This document shows positions 1-6,641 of a stretch of DNA of 6,687 bases, in pieces; the stretch's first letter is position 1; the number at the start of each line of letters is the position of its first letter. A program made the translations under genes and the position numbers. The notes under the pieces were generated by a model, which did not search any database, was not told where the DNA came from, and saw only the letters and a program-made list of their open reading frames with translations. The stretch spans positions 1 to 6,687 of the forward strand of contig JALOAB010000125.1 in NCBI GenBank assembly GCA_023229045.1, given 5' to 3'. This DNA is from Fidelibacterota bacterium (GTDB lineage Bacteria > Fidelibacterota > UBA2242).

Positions 1-104
1 GTGAAGAAGGTGCGGTTATATCGGAATTTTCGACCAAAAGCAGAGATGAGTTGGATATTTTCACTGATCCGGAAATTCAACGTATTACAGAATTGAAGAA
101 GTGA
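1..104 (+). CDS. C-terminal end of a probable cupin-type sugar isomerase or auxiliary protein (partial)
   Basis: Only the last 33 codons are in the window, read in the frame starting at base 3 and ending at TGA 102-104, which is followed by an in-frame TAA. The visible tail contains EFSTKSRDELDIFTDPEI. An 'EFST...D..D.FTDP.I' ending recalls the C-termini of cupin-fold sugar isomerases and ABC-sugar-transport auxiliary proteins (D-lyxose isomerase-like), but this is from memory of the family and the metal-binding cupin core lies outside the window. The stop is four bases before the ATG of the sugar kinase gene, so the two are almost surely co-transcribed and probably translationally coupled. 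That supports a sugar-metabolic role. The reading frame is confident; the family call is tentative. Confidence 0.45.
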   Translation, partial: EEGAVISEFSTKSRDELDIFTDPEIQRITELKK

Positions 105-108
105 TAAA

Positions 109-1311
109 ATGACAGAAAAAAGATTAGATGCTGTAATCGCCGGACATATTTGTCTCGATATGTTTCCGGAATTTCATGATAAAGAAATGACCTCTTTTAA
201 AGAGCTGTTTGTGCCGGGTAAATTGATCAATGTTAGAGGAATGAAAATTTCAACCGGTGGTCCTGTATCCAACACAGGTATTGCGATGCATGTTTTGGGA
301 GCCAGGGTCTCATTAATCGCGAAAATCGGAGACGATTTTATCGGCGAGGCTATCTTGAACTTTCTACAAAAGAGAATCTCTGTAGAAGGAATAAAAATAA
401 ATAAGGGTGAATCTTCTTCGTATACCGTTGTAATTGCTCCGAAAAACCTGGACCGGATATTTTTACATAATCCCGGAACAAATGATACTTTTTGTTATGA
501 CGATATAGATTTTGATTTAGTTAAAAGAGCCGGATTATTTCATCTTGGATATCCACCTTTAATGAAAAGAATGTACCAGGATGGTGGAGAACAGCTGGAA
601 AAGATTTTTCGAAAAGTAAGTGAGTTGGGTGTTATTACATCCCTGGATTTTGCGCTTCCGGATCCTGAGGAACCTTCGGGCAAAGTTGACTGGAATGGAA
701 TACTAAAACGGGTTCTGCCCTATGTGAATATTTTTCTGCCCAGCATTGAAGAGGTTCTCTTTATGCTGGATAGAGAAAAGTTTTTAAGTCTGCGTGAAAA
801 GGCTAAGGGGAAAGAATTACTGCAATATTTTATTAGTAACGATTTGACCCGAGTGTCAAATATACTCGTTGATTATGGAGCAAATATTGTGGGTTTAAAA
901 TGTGGAAGCAGGGGATTTTATATTCAAACCACCCATAAAGAAAAAATGAAGAAAATGGTGGGCATTAATCTTGACAATTGGGCACAACGCCAGTTATGGG
1001 CGCCAACCTATAGAGTTGATAAGTTTGCTTCAGCGGCCGGAGCTGGTGATTCTGCTATCGCCGGTTTTCTGGTCGCTTTCCTTAAAGGCGAGTCCATAGA
1101 GATGTGTTTAAAATATGCCTGTATGTGTGGGGCCCAGAATGTACAGGCTTTGGACACTGTCAGCGGTATTAAGAGTTGGGAGGAGACATCCCGAGAAATA
1201 AAAAGTGAATGGCCGCAAAATGAAATAAAAATTGAAGAATCTGGTTGGGTCTATGATCACGAACAAAAAATTTGGCAAGGTCCAGAGGATAAAAACCAAT
1301 TGAACAGATGA
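109..1311 (+). CDS. PfkB/ribokinase-family carbohydrate kinase
   Basis: A 400-residue cytoplasmic kinase expected to transfer the ATP gamma-phosphate to a sugar or sugar derivative. The N-terminal strand (DAVIAGHICLDMFP, residues 7-20) leads into the substrate-side glycine motif STGGPVSNTG (48-57) and AKIGDDFIG (71-79), the first PfkB signature. The second signature, SAAGAGDSAIAGFL (308-321), carries the anion-hole GAGD (311-314) with Asp314 as expected catalytic base; Ala309 replaces the usual Thr. The protein is longer than the typical 300-330 residues because of inserts around 222-250 and 275-300 and a Trp-rich tail after 355. Start at 109 follows the upstream stop by 4 nt with a weak AAGAAG ahead, suggesting coupled translation. 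No signal peptide. The substrate is not readable from sequence; a product of the neighbouring isomerase or GH42 hydrolase is a reasonable inference. Confidence 0.9.
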   Translation: MTEKRLDAVIAGHICLDMFPEFHDKEMTSFKELFVPGKLINVRGMKISTGGPVSNTGIAMHVLGARVSLIAKIGDDFIGEAILNFLQKRISVEGIKINKGESSSYTVVIAPKNLDRIFLHNPGTNDTFCYDDIDFDLVKRAGLFHLGYPPLMKRMYQDGGEQLEKIFRKVSELGVITSLDFALPDPEEPSGKVDWNGILKRVLPYVNIFLPSIEEVLFMLDREKFLSLREKAKGKELLQYFISNDLTRVSNILVDYGANIVGLKCGSRGFYIQTTHKEKMKKMVGINLDNWAQRQLWAPTYRVDKFASAAGAGDSAIAGFLVAFLKGESIEMCLKYACMCGAQNVQALDTVSGIKSWEETSREIKSEWPQNEIKIEESGWVYDHEQKIWQGPEDKNQLNR

Positions 1312-1376
1312 TATTGGAAAAAAGAAAGTGATTACCTGATGTGTTCAAATAAGATTATTAACAGCGAAACGATTAC

Positions 1377-3470
1377 ATGATACTTGGAACACAATATTAT
1401 CGCCCGCCATTTCCCGAGCAAAAATATTGGGAAGAAGATTTTGCTCGGATCAAGGATTCGGGATTGAATACCGTTCAGCTATGGGTGATCTGGGCCTGGG
1501 TTGAATCGAAGCCGGGAGAATTTAATTTTAAAGATTATGATCGTCTGGTTGAACTTGCAGAACACCATGGTTTGGGAGTTGTTCTCAGTACGATTGCAGA
1601 GATACAACCACATTGGATTTTTCGGGCTGTTCCTGGCAGTGAATTGGTAGATCAAATGGGACATAAAGCAATTTCTTCAAATCGGGGCGAATGTAATTTT
1701 GGTCTCACTCCCGGAGGTTGTACCGATCATCCTGAAATCTGGAATCGTATGAAATCCTTTTTAGCCGAAGTGGTGAAACGCTATCGATCGCTTCCTAACC
1801 TCCGGGGATGGGATGCCTGGAATGAACTTCGCTGGAATGTACAATCCGACGGTTTAGTATGTTTCTGCTCTTACACACTAAAAGCTTTTCGTAATTGGTT
1901 AAATCAAAAATATGATGGACTCGATAGATTAAACAATGCCTGGAAGAGACGATATGGTTGCTGGGAAGAAGTTTTACCGGGTAAGCTTCCCAATCGTCCC
2001 TATACGGAAATGATGGCTTTTGAACATTTTCTGACCTGGCGGGCAAATCAACATGGGAAGGCAAGATACGACTTAATGAAATCGTTGGATTCAAATCATC
2101 CTATTACCGCTCATGCTTGTTTTCCGAGTCCGCAAGCCGCAGGAGACGAGCAGAATCATGCCATTAATCGAGGCAATGATTGGTTCTTTGCCGATGATCT
2201 GGATGGAATCGGATGCAGTTCTTTTCCGAAGTGGTGGGGACAGGATGATACCGGTTTTAGTATCCGGGTTGATTCGATCAAGTCTGCCGCGAGAGATAAA
2301 TTGATTTGGTTAAGTGAAGTACAGGGTGGGCGTTCAAGTACAGGCTTCGAAATATACAAACCGGTCGATGCTATTTCTCAACAACGCTGGATCTGGAATG
2401 GTATAGCCTGTGGAGTAGACGCCGTTCTTTTCTGGTGTTGGCGTGATGAAGTTTTTGGCAGAGAATCATCCGGCTTTGGTCTTGCAGGTAATGATGGATT
2501 GGCATCAGAGCGCTTATCAGCCATGAAAGAAACCGGCGAATTAATTAGAGAATATGACGAATTAATCTCTGAATATAAACCGGAAAGACCGGTAGTAGGC
2601 GTAATGTTTAGTCCTCAATCGTATTATTTGTATTGGGCCCAGGAGGGCGATGCCCACCGTCCAATGCAAGCCTGGCAAGGCTATACCCGTAGTTTAGTAC
2701 GAAAATCCATACCTTATACGGTTGTGGAGGAAGAACACCTTGACGTTTTATCAGAACTAAAAATCCTGTTCTTGCCTCGAACCGTTGTAACGTCCGAGGC
2801 GACCGAGAAAGCTCTTGAAAGGTTTGTCAAAGAAGGCGGTACACTGGTTTGTGAATCGGAATGCGGTGCTTTTAATTCACAGGGATTCTATCGCTACCCA
2901 GAAGAAAGATTCATAGCGCGGCTAAGTGGTGTTTATGAAATCGGAAGGCGTAGTATTAATGGTAATTCTTTCCCAGTAAAAATAGATGACATGGAATTTA
3001 ACCTGCGGGCAATTCAGTGGCTTACTCCATATGGTTGTAATCAGGGAAGTGTATTAGCCAATAATGCTGATGGCCCATTAATAGTCGAGGTTCCGGTTGG
3101 AAAGGGAAAAGTAATTCTTTGTGGAACTTACCTTGGAGATGCCGAATGGACGGTGGGTTTCGAGAACTTTATTGAATTAATGGCGAAACGTGCCGGATGG
3201 CAATCTCAGATTGAGGTGCTAAATCCGCAGGCTGGTAAAGACTCTTTTATTTACATCAGGTGCGGACAATCTGATAGCAAAAGAATTGTGTTTATCTTCT
3301 TTCCGCCAGACCAGGATAAGATTCACCTAAAATTCAAACCCAATTTCTTTACCAGAATGCAGATTACAGATATCATATCTAAGAAAGAAGTTGATTTAAT
3401 AAAGAATGATTCCGAACCAGAATGTACGCTTACTGCATCGCGATGGAGGATTTCTGTCTTAGTCGGATAA
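1377..3470 (+). CDS. GH42-type beta-galactosidase-like glycoside hydrolase
   Basis: A 697-residue retaining glycoside hydrolase of the GH-A clan. It begins directly with the GH42-like motif LGTQYYRPPFP (3-13), then IWAWVESKPGEFNF (38-51). The expected acid/base is Glu150 in GWDAWNE (144-150) and the likely nucleophile is Glu314 in WLSEVQGG (311-318). A GH42 beta-galactosidase trimerisation-type domain follows (about 402-609, opening with PVVGVMFSP) and a small beta C-terminal domain closes it (about 615-697). Length and domain order match the family. There is no signal peptide, so it should act in the cytoplasm on imported beta-galactosides or related oligosaccharides. In the cysteine cluster that binds zinc in several GH42 enzymes, Cys162 and Cys164 are present but the third position is Thr167. 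The start is forced: TAA at 1359-1361 closes the frame and 1377 is the first ATG. The ribosome binding site is weak. It lies 65 nt after the kinase gene, likely the same operon. Exact sugar specificity is unknown. Confidence 0.87.
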   Translation: MILGTQYYRPPFPEQKYWEEDFARIKDSGLNTVQLWVIWAWVESKPGEFNFKDYDRLVELAEHHGLGVVLSTIAEIQPHWIFRAVPGSELVDQMGHKAISSNRGECNFGLTPGGCTDHPEIWNRMKSFLAEVVKRYRSLPNLRGWDAWNELRWNVQSDGLVCFCSYTLKAFRNWLNQKYDGLDRLNNAWKRRYGCWEEVLPGKLPNRPYTEMMAFEHFLTWRANQHGKARYDLMKSLDSNHPITAHACFPSPQAAGDEQNHAINRGNDWFFADDLDGIGCSSFPKWWGQDDTGFSIRVDSIKSAARDKLIWLSEVQGGRSSTGFEIYKPVDAISQQRWIWNGIACGVDAVLFWCWRDEVFGRESSGFGLAGNDGLASERLSAMKETGELIREYDELISEYKPERPVVGVMFSPQSYYLYWAQEGDAHRPMQAWQGYTRSLVRKSIPYTVVEEEHLDVLSELKILFLPRTVVTSEATEKALERFVKEGGTLVCESECGAFNSQGFYRYPEERFIARLSGVYEIGRRSINGNSFPVKIDDMEFNLRAIQWLTPYGCNQGSVLANNADGPLIVEVPVGKGKVILCGTYLGDAEWTVGFENFIELMAKRAGWQSQIEVLNPQAGKDSFIYIRCGQSDSKRIVFIFFPPDQDKIHLKFKPNFFTRMQITDIISKKEVDLIKNDSEPECTLTASRWRISVLVG

Positions 3471-3473
3471 TAA

Positions 3474-3503
3474 TTGACAATTTATGTTACGCTGAAAAAT
3501 TAT
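3474..3503 (+). promoter_or_regulatory. Possible sigma-70-type promoter before the metallopeptidase pair
   Basis: A perfect TTGACA (3474-3479) lies just after the GH42 stop. It is followed after 18 nt by AATTAT (3498-3503), which matches 4 of 6 bases of the TATAAT consensus. The arrangement would start transcription just upstream of the lipoprotein gene and separate the peptidase pair from the sugar operon. The -10 is weak, the DNA is AT-rich so chance matches are common, and some members of this supergroup use a different promoter consensus. Confidence 0.3.
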
Positions 3504-3515
3504 TAGGATTATTAT

Positions 3516-3519
3516 GGAG
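3516..3519 (+). promoter_or_regulatory. Ribosome binding site favouring start at 3526
   Basis: GGAG lies 6 nt ahead of ATG 3526, an ideal spacing. A competing ATG at 3514 overlaps this GGAG and has its own AGGA (3505-3508) 5 nt ahead. Starting at 3526 gives a compact lipoprotein signal beginning MKNVV; starting at 3514 adds only four residues. The choice does not change the mature protein. Confidence 0.5.
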
Positions 3520-3525
3520 TATAAA

Positions 3526-4860
3526 ATGAAAAATGTGGTAATTAGTTTAGGATTTGTCATCCTGTCGGTTTTGCTTTGTGGTTGTCAAAATCAAAGGAGT
3601 GTTAAAAGGAGTAAGAATGCTTTTAACTTCGCAAAATTCATATTTGAAAAACCGCCAACATTAAATGTATTTATAAGATCGATTGATATTAATACCGGCA
3701 AGGTGATTCTGAGGGGTAATGACAATCGGAAACCGTCTGCTCCATTCACGATCAAGTGGGGAGATGGTACAACGACGGAAGGGCTTTTTCCGCAAGAGCA
3801 TACTTATTCAGATCGTACCAAAAACTACATCGTTACGATAAAAGCAAACTATCCCGATTCATCATTTTGTTCGACTGAAGCGTTTGTACGATTCATCGCA
3901 CCTCAGATGAAAACCATTCCAGCAGGAAATAAAACACCTGTGACTATACCTGATATTAAAATAGAGCTCGGAAGTCGATTGCCTTTGGAGGGTATGTACA
4001 AATTTTCAGAATCATTGTCTTTCTTTACAGATGATTTTTTTACACTATATCCAAGGAAAACAATTGAGAATATATTAAGTGTTGCCGCCCAGGTTCAGAT
4101 GGATTTGGTGAATGATGATGTCTTTATGAAAGACAATAGGTTCGATCAGGTTTTATTAAGAGATGCCGATTTTGGGGGCATGTATTCGCTCTGGTACACA
4201 AATCCGGTTAGTTTTGGAGTTGGAGACTATGGCTTACAGGGTGCGGTTCAATGGTCATCTTTTTTCCATGAAATGGGACATAATTTTACTTTAAATACAC
4301 CGGCTGATTACTATTTCGGCGGGAAAACCGATGGCAATGCCAATGCAATCTATTCTGAAACAATGGCGCAGATATTTCAACATGTAACAGCGTACGAGAT
4401 GATTAATAATTATAAAAAATATGGCTTAAGCGAAGACCTTGCTTATGAATTAAGAATATCTGCGAATGCTTCCTTTTTTTGGACAGTTACAGCATACAAT
4501 AGATATATCAGTTCAGGCATGAACTTTAAAACGTGGAATGATCCAAACTCGTCACATGATGAAACCAGCGGTGCATTCATGAGCCTTGCATACAAATTTT
4601 TTGAACATGCTGAACTTGAAAAAGTCGATTATTGTAAAGCACTTAAACGGATGATGAAATTTCTACAACGTTTTGATGAGGATTGGCATCGCCGGTATGA
4701 ACCTGATAAAGACACTCCGGAAGGTGAGAGTTTCCGGGCTACAATGATGGTGGCGGCATTGTCTTATGCGTTTGATGAGGATTTGAGACAAGAATTTAAG
4801 GACCTTAATTTTGCGATAAATGATGATGTCTATTTGGAATTATTAACCGGTAATAATTGA
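3526..4860 (+). CDS. Lipoprotein with PKD-like domain and putative HExxH zinc metallopeptidase core
   Basis: A 444-residue envelope protein (448 if started at 3514). The signal peptide ends in a lipobox, VLLCGC, with Cys20 as the lipidated residue. A PKD-like beta domain spans about 46-109, with WGDG (78-81) and HTYSD (92-96). The core contains HEMGH (248-252) and Glu278 in SETMAQIFQH, 25 residues after the second His. This HExxH-x25-E layout fits a gluzincin with two His and one Glu zinc ligands and Glu249 as general base. A helical C-terminal region carries KFFEHAE and LKRMMKFLQRF. The adjacent gene is a close full-length paralogue. I do not recognise a named family; M60-like peptidases share a compatible HExxH-x(8-28)-E pattern but the other M60 landmarks are not evident. 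The residues after Cys20 are basic (QNQRSVKRSK), unlike the acidic surface-export signal known in Bacteroidetes, so a periplasm-facing location is possible. Peptidase activity is inferred. Confidence 0.8.
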   Translation: MKNVVISLGFVILSVLLCGCQNQRSVKRSKNAFNFAKFIFEKPPTLNVFIRSIDINTGKVILRGNDNRKPSAPFTIKWGDGTTTEGLFPQEHTYSDRTKNYIVTIKANYPDSSFCSTEAFVRFIAPQMKTIPAGNKTPVTIPDIKIELGSRLPLEGMYKFSESLSFFTDDFFTLYPRKTIENILSVAAQVQMDLVNDDVFMKDNRFDQVLLRDADFGGMYSLWYTNPVSFGVGDYGLQGAVQWSSFFHEMGHNFTLNTPADYYFGGKTDGNANAIYSETMAQIFQHVTAYEMINNYKKYGLSEDLAYELRISANASFFWTVTAYNRYISSGMNFKTWNDPNSSHDETSGAFMSLAYKFFEHAELEKVDYCKALKRMMKFLQRFDEDWHRRYEPDKDTPEGESFRATMMVAALSYAFDEDLRQEFKDLNFAINDDVYLELLTGNN

Positions 4861-4889
4861 TATATAAAAACTTCATGAGAATCATAATT

Positions 4890-4940
4890 AAAATTGGAAA
4901 AGAGATAACAAATCAATTAAAAATGGAAAAAGAGATGATA
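4890..4940 (+). repeat. Imperfect direct repeat ahead of the second peptidase gene
   Basis: Two similar A-rich stretches occur at about 4890-4910 and 4919-4940, sharing TGGAAAA(A)GAGAT. The GAGAT cores (4902-4906 and 4932-4936) are exactly 30 nt apart. The second copy supplies the weak AGAG ribosome-binding sequence for ATG 4940. The intergenic space holds little else: no clear terminator follows the lipoprotein gene, so readthrough into the second gene is expected. Confidence 0.4.
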
Positions 4941-6601
4941 TGATTATAATATTCAAGCCAGAAAATAAAACAGCAATTTCGGGAACTAAGTTAGACTCTT
5001 CGCGAAGTCTCCGCACCACTATTTTAAATCCTATAATATTTATGCCCTTACTCATAATGGTGCTATACCTAAATTTGAGCGCCGAAGAACAGGATGAGCA
5101 ATTTAACTTCAGCAAGTATTTGACCGGACCGTTACAAACTTTATCTGTTCAAATCCAGAATGTTGATTACACGACCGGTCAAGTTACTGTCGGCGGCTAT
5201 GATTCTCGCTGTCCCACCATTGCATTTACCTGGGATTGGGGGGATGAGGCGGTTAGCAATGGTTTTTTCCCACAAAGTCACACATATTCCGATCTGACTA
5301 AAAACTATACTGTTACAGTAACTGCACATTATTCCGAAACAGATACAGACACCCAACAGGCCATTCTATTTTTTGTACCCCCGACGATTATGCCCGTTTC
5401 TTTATCTGAAGATATTGCTGTATCTGTTCCCGATTCAAATATCACAATGAAATCTCGAATTTATAGTCCGCCCAGTACTTTGACCTATTTTGATGAAAGT
5501 TATTTTACGATAATTCCAAGGTCTACAGTCGAATATATATTAACTGTTGGTGCGTCAATTCAAATTGATTTTGTCAATAATGATGTTTATTTAGCTTCGG
5601 GTGATTTTAAACAGGTTCTTTTAAGATACCCTGGATTTGGCGGAATGTGTTCGCTCTGGTTTACGAATCCTGTCAGTTTTGGAGTAGGCGATTATGGATT
5701 TCAGGGTTCATACCAGTGGTCCTCGTTTTTTCATGAAATGGGACATAATGCAACTTTAAATAGCCCGGCTGACTATTATTATGGTGGAAAAATTGATGGT
5801 CCGGCTAATATGATATTTTCAGAAACTATGGCTCAAATATTTCAACATGCGACTGCTTATGAGATAATCAATAATGCCAATGAGTACGGTATTGGTAGTG
5901 ATTTAATAACTGATATTAAGAATAGTGCTATATCTTCGATGTTGATTGTAAGGAATGCATATGAAGAATATCTCAGTTCTGGGATGAATTATACTTCTTG
6001 GAACGATCCCGATATGGATTTGGCAAATAAAACTTTCATGACGATTGCCTATAAATTTTTTGAACATGCTGAAGATTCAGGTATAGGATATCGTATTCCA
6101 TTAAAGAGGATGATGAAGTTTTTGCAAAATTTTAATCAGGATATTCGGGATGGATATGATCAGGCAAACAATAATATTTCTGCGGATGCATATAGAGCTA
6201 CGCTTATGGTATCCGCATTATCGTATGCTTTTTCAGCTGATTTACGGACTGAATTTGAGGATCTGAATTTTCTAATAGATAATGATACTTATGATGAATT
6301 AATGAACTTGGTAACCAGCATCGATGAGTCCGGCGGTCGGTTACCACTAGACTTTATTTTAAAACAAAATTATCCGAATCCGTTTAATCCAGTCACGACA
6401 ATTGAATTCACCATTCCAACGAGTCAAAAAGGACATCTTGCGATTTTTAATCTAAGAGGACAGCTTATTGAATCTGCTCAGTTCAACGAAGGCCATCATC
6501 GATTTTTCTGGAATGGCTCAAAATATTCTTCCGGAATTTATTTTTATAAATTGAGTTCGGATAAATACTCAGAAATCAGGAAAATGTTGATGATTTGGTA
6601 G
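4940..6601 (+). CDS. Secreted PKD-like / putative HExxH metallopeptidase with type IX sorting domain
   Basis: A 553-residue paralogue of the preceding lipoprotein. A long basic n-region (1-30) precedes a hydrophobic segment (about 29-47, PIIFMPLLIMVLYLNLSA), with likely signal peptidase cleavage after Ala48; there is no lipobox Cys. The PKD-like domain (about 68-131) has WGDE (100-103) where the paralogue has WGDG. The core has HEMGH (265-269) and Glu295 in SETMAQIFQH, with the same x25 spacing. The helical region with YKFFEHAE and LKRMMKFLQNF is also shared. Unlike its neighbour it ends in a T9SS type A sorting domain (about 469-553) with QNYPNPFNP (476-484), a GQLIES strand and SGIYFYKL (531-538). 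It should therefore cross the outer membrane by type IX secretion and be released or surface-anchored. The start at 4940 has a weak AGAG 5 nt upstream; ATG 5042 would leave an uncharged signal and no ribosome binding site, so it is less likely. Peptidase activity is inferred. Confidence 0.83.
   Translation: MIIIFKPENKTAISGTKLDSSRSLRTTILNPIIFMPLLIMVLYLNLSAEEQDEQFNFSKYLTGPLQTLSVQIQNVDYTTGQVTVGGYDSRCPTIAFTWDWGDEAVSNGFFPQSHTYSDLTKNYTVTVTAHYSETDTDTQQAILFFVPPTIMPVSLSEDIAVSVPDSNITMKSRIYSPPSTLTYFDESYFTIIPRSTVEYILTVGASIQIDFVNNDVYLASGDFKQVLLRYPGFGGMCSLWFTNPVSFGVGDYGFQGSYQWSSFFHEMGHNATLNSPADYYYGGKIDGPANMIFSETMAQIFQHATAYEIINNANEYGIGSDLITDIKNSAISSMLIVRNAYEEYLSSGMNYTSWNDPDMDLANKTFMTIAYKFFEHAEDSGIGYRIPLKRMMKFLQNFNQDIRDGYDQANNNISADAYRATLMVSALSYAFSADLRTEFEDLNFLIDNDTYDELMNLVTSIDESGGRLPLDFILKQNYPNPFNPVTTIEFTIPTSQKGHLAIFNLRGQLIESAQFNEGHHRFFWNGSKYSSGIYFYKLSSDKYSEIRKMLMIW
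4993..5010. repeat. Palindromic GC-rich element inside the 5' coding region
   Basis: AGACT-CT-TCGCGAAGTCT is a near-perfect palindrome: removing the two-base CT bulge (4998-4999) leaves a 16-bp perfect inverted repeat centred on TCGCGA. It encodes residues around 19-24 of the second peptidase precursor, within the unusually long n-region of the signal peptide that the paralogue lacks. A smaller palindrome, CTAA-G-TTAG (4986-4994), overlaps its left edge. It may be a dispersed repeat copy that landed in the gene start, or an mRNA hairpin; only one copy is in this window. Confidence 0.4.
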
Positions 6602-6629
6602 AATTATATAATAAAAAACAAAACATTGA

Positions 6630-6635
6630 AAGGAG
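6630..6635 (+). promoter_or_regulatory. Strong ribosome binding site
   Basis: AAGGAG sits 6 nt before ATG 6642, the best Shine-Dalgarno match in the window. It fixes the start of the last gene and shows that the organism uses canonical Shine-Dalgarno initiation. Confidence 0.75.
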
Positions 6636-6641
6636 AATAAT

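Noticed and set aside
971..976. TTGACA-like -35 box inside the kinase gene
   Set aside because: It is inside a conserved coding region and has no convincing -10 partner; likely a chance match.
1108..1299. Minus-strand open frame inside the kinase gene
   Set aside because: It lies entirely opposite a well-supported PfkB coding sequence, has no ribosome binding site evidence and resembles no known protein; the same holds for the other minus-strand frames within the GH42 and second peptidase genes.
4267..4300. Metzincin-type zinc site (HExxHxxGxxH)
   Set aside because: No Gly or third His follows HEMGH at the required spacing (HEMGHNFTLNT and HEMGHNATLNS). The downstream conserved Glu fits a gluzincin arrangement instead.
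4861..4900. Intrinsic terminator between the two peptidase genes
   Set aside because: Only weak AT-rich complementarity is present and no GC stem followed by a T-run is visible.
5042..6601. Shorter second peptidase starting at ATG 5042
   Set aside because: It would begin with an uncharged hydrophobic stretch lacking basic n-region residues, and no Shine-Dalgarno-like sequence precedes it.
6602..6641. Intrinsic terminator after the second peptidase
   Set aside because: The sequence is A/T-rich without any hairpin, and a strong ribosome binding site for the next gene follows at once.
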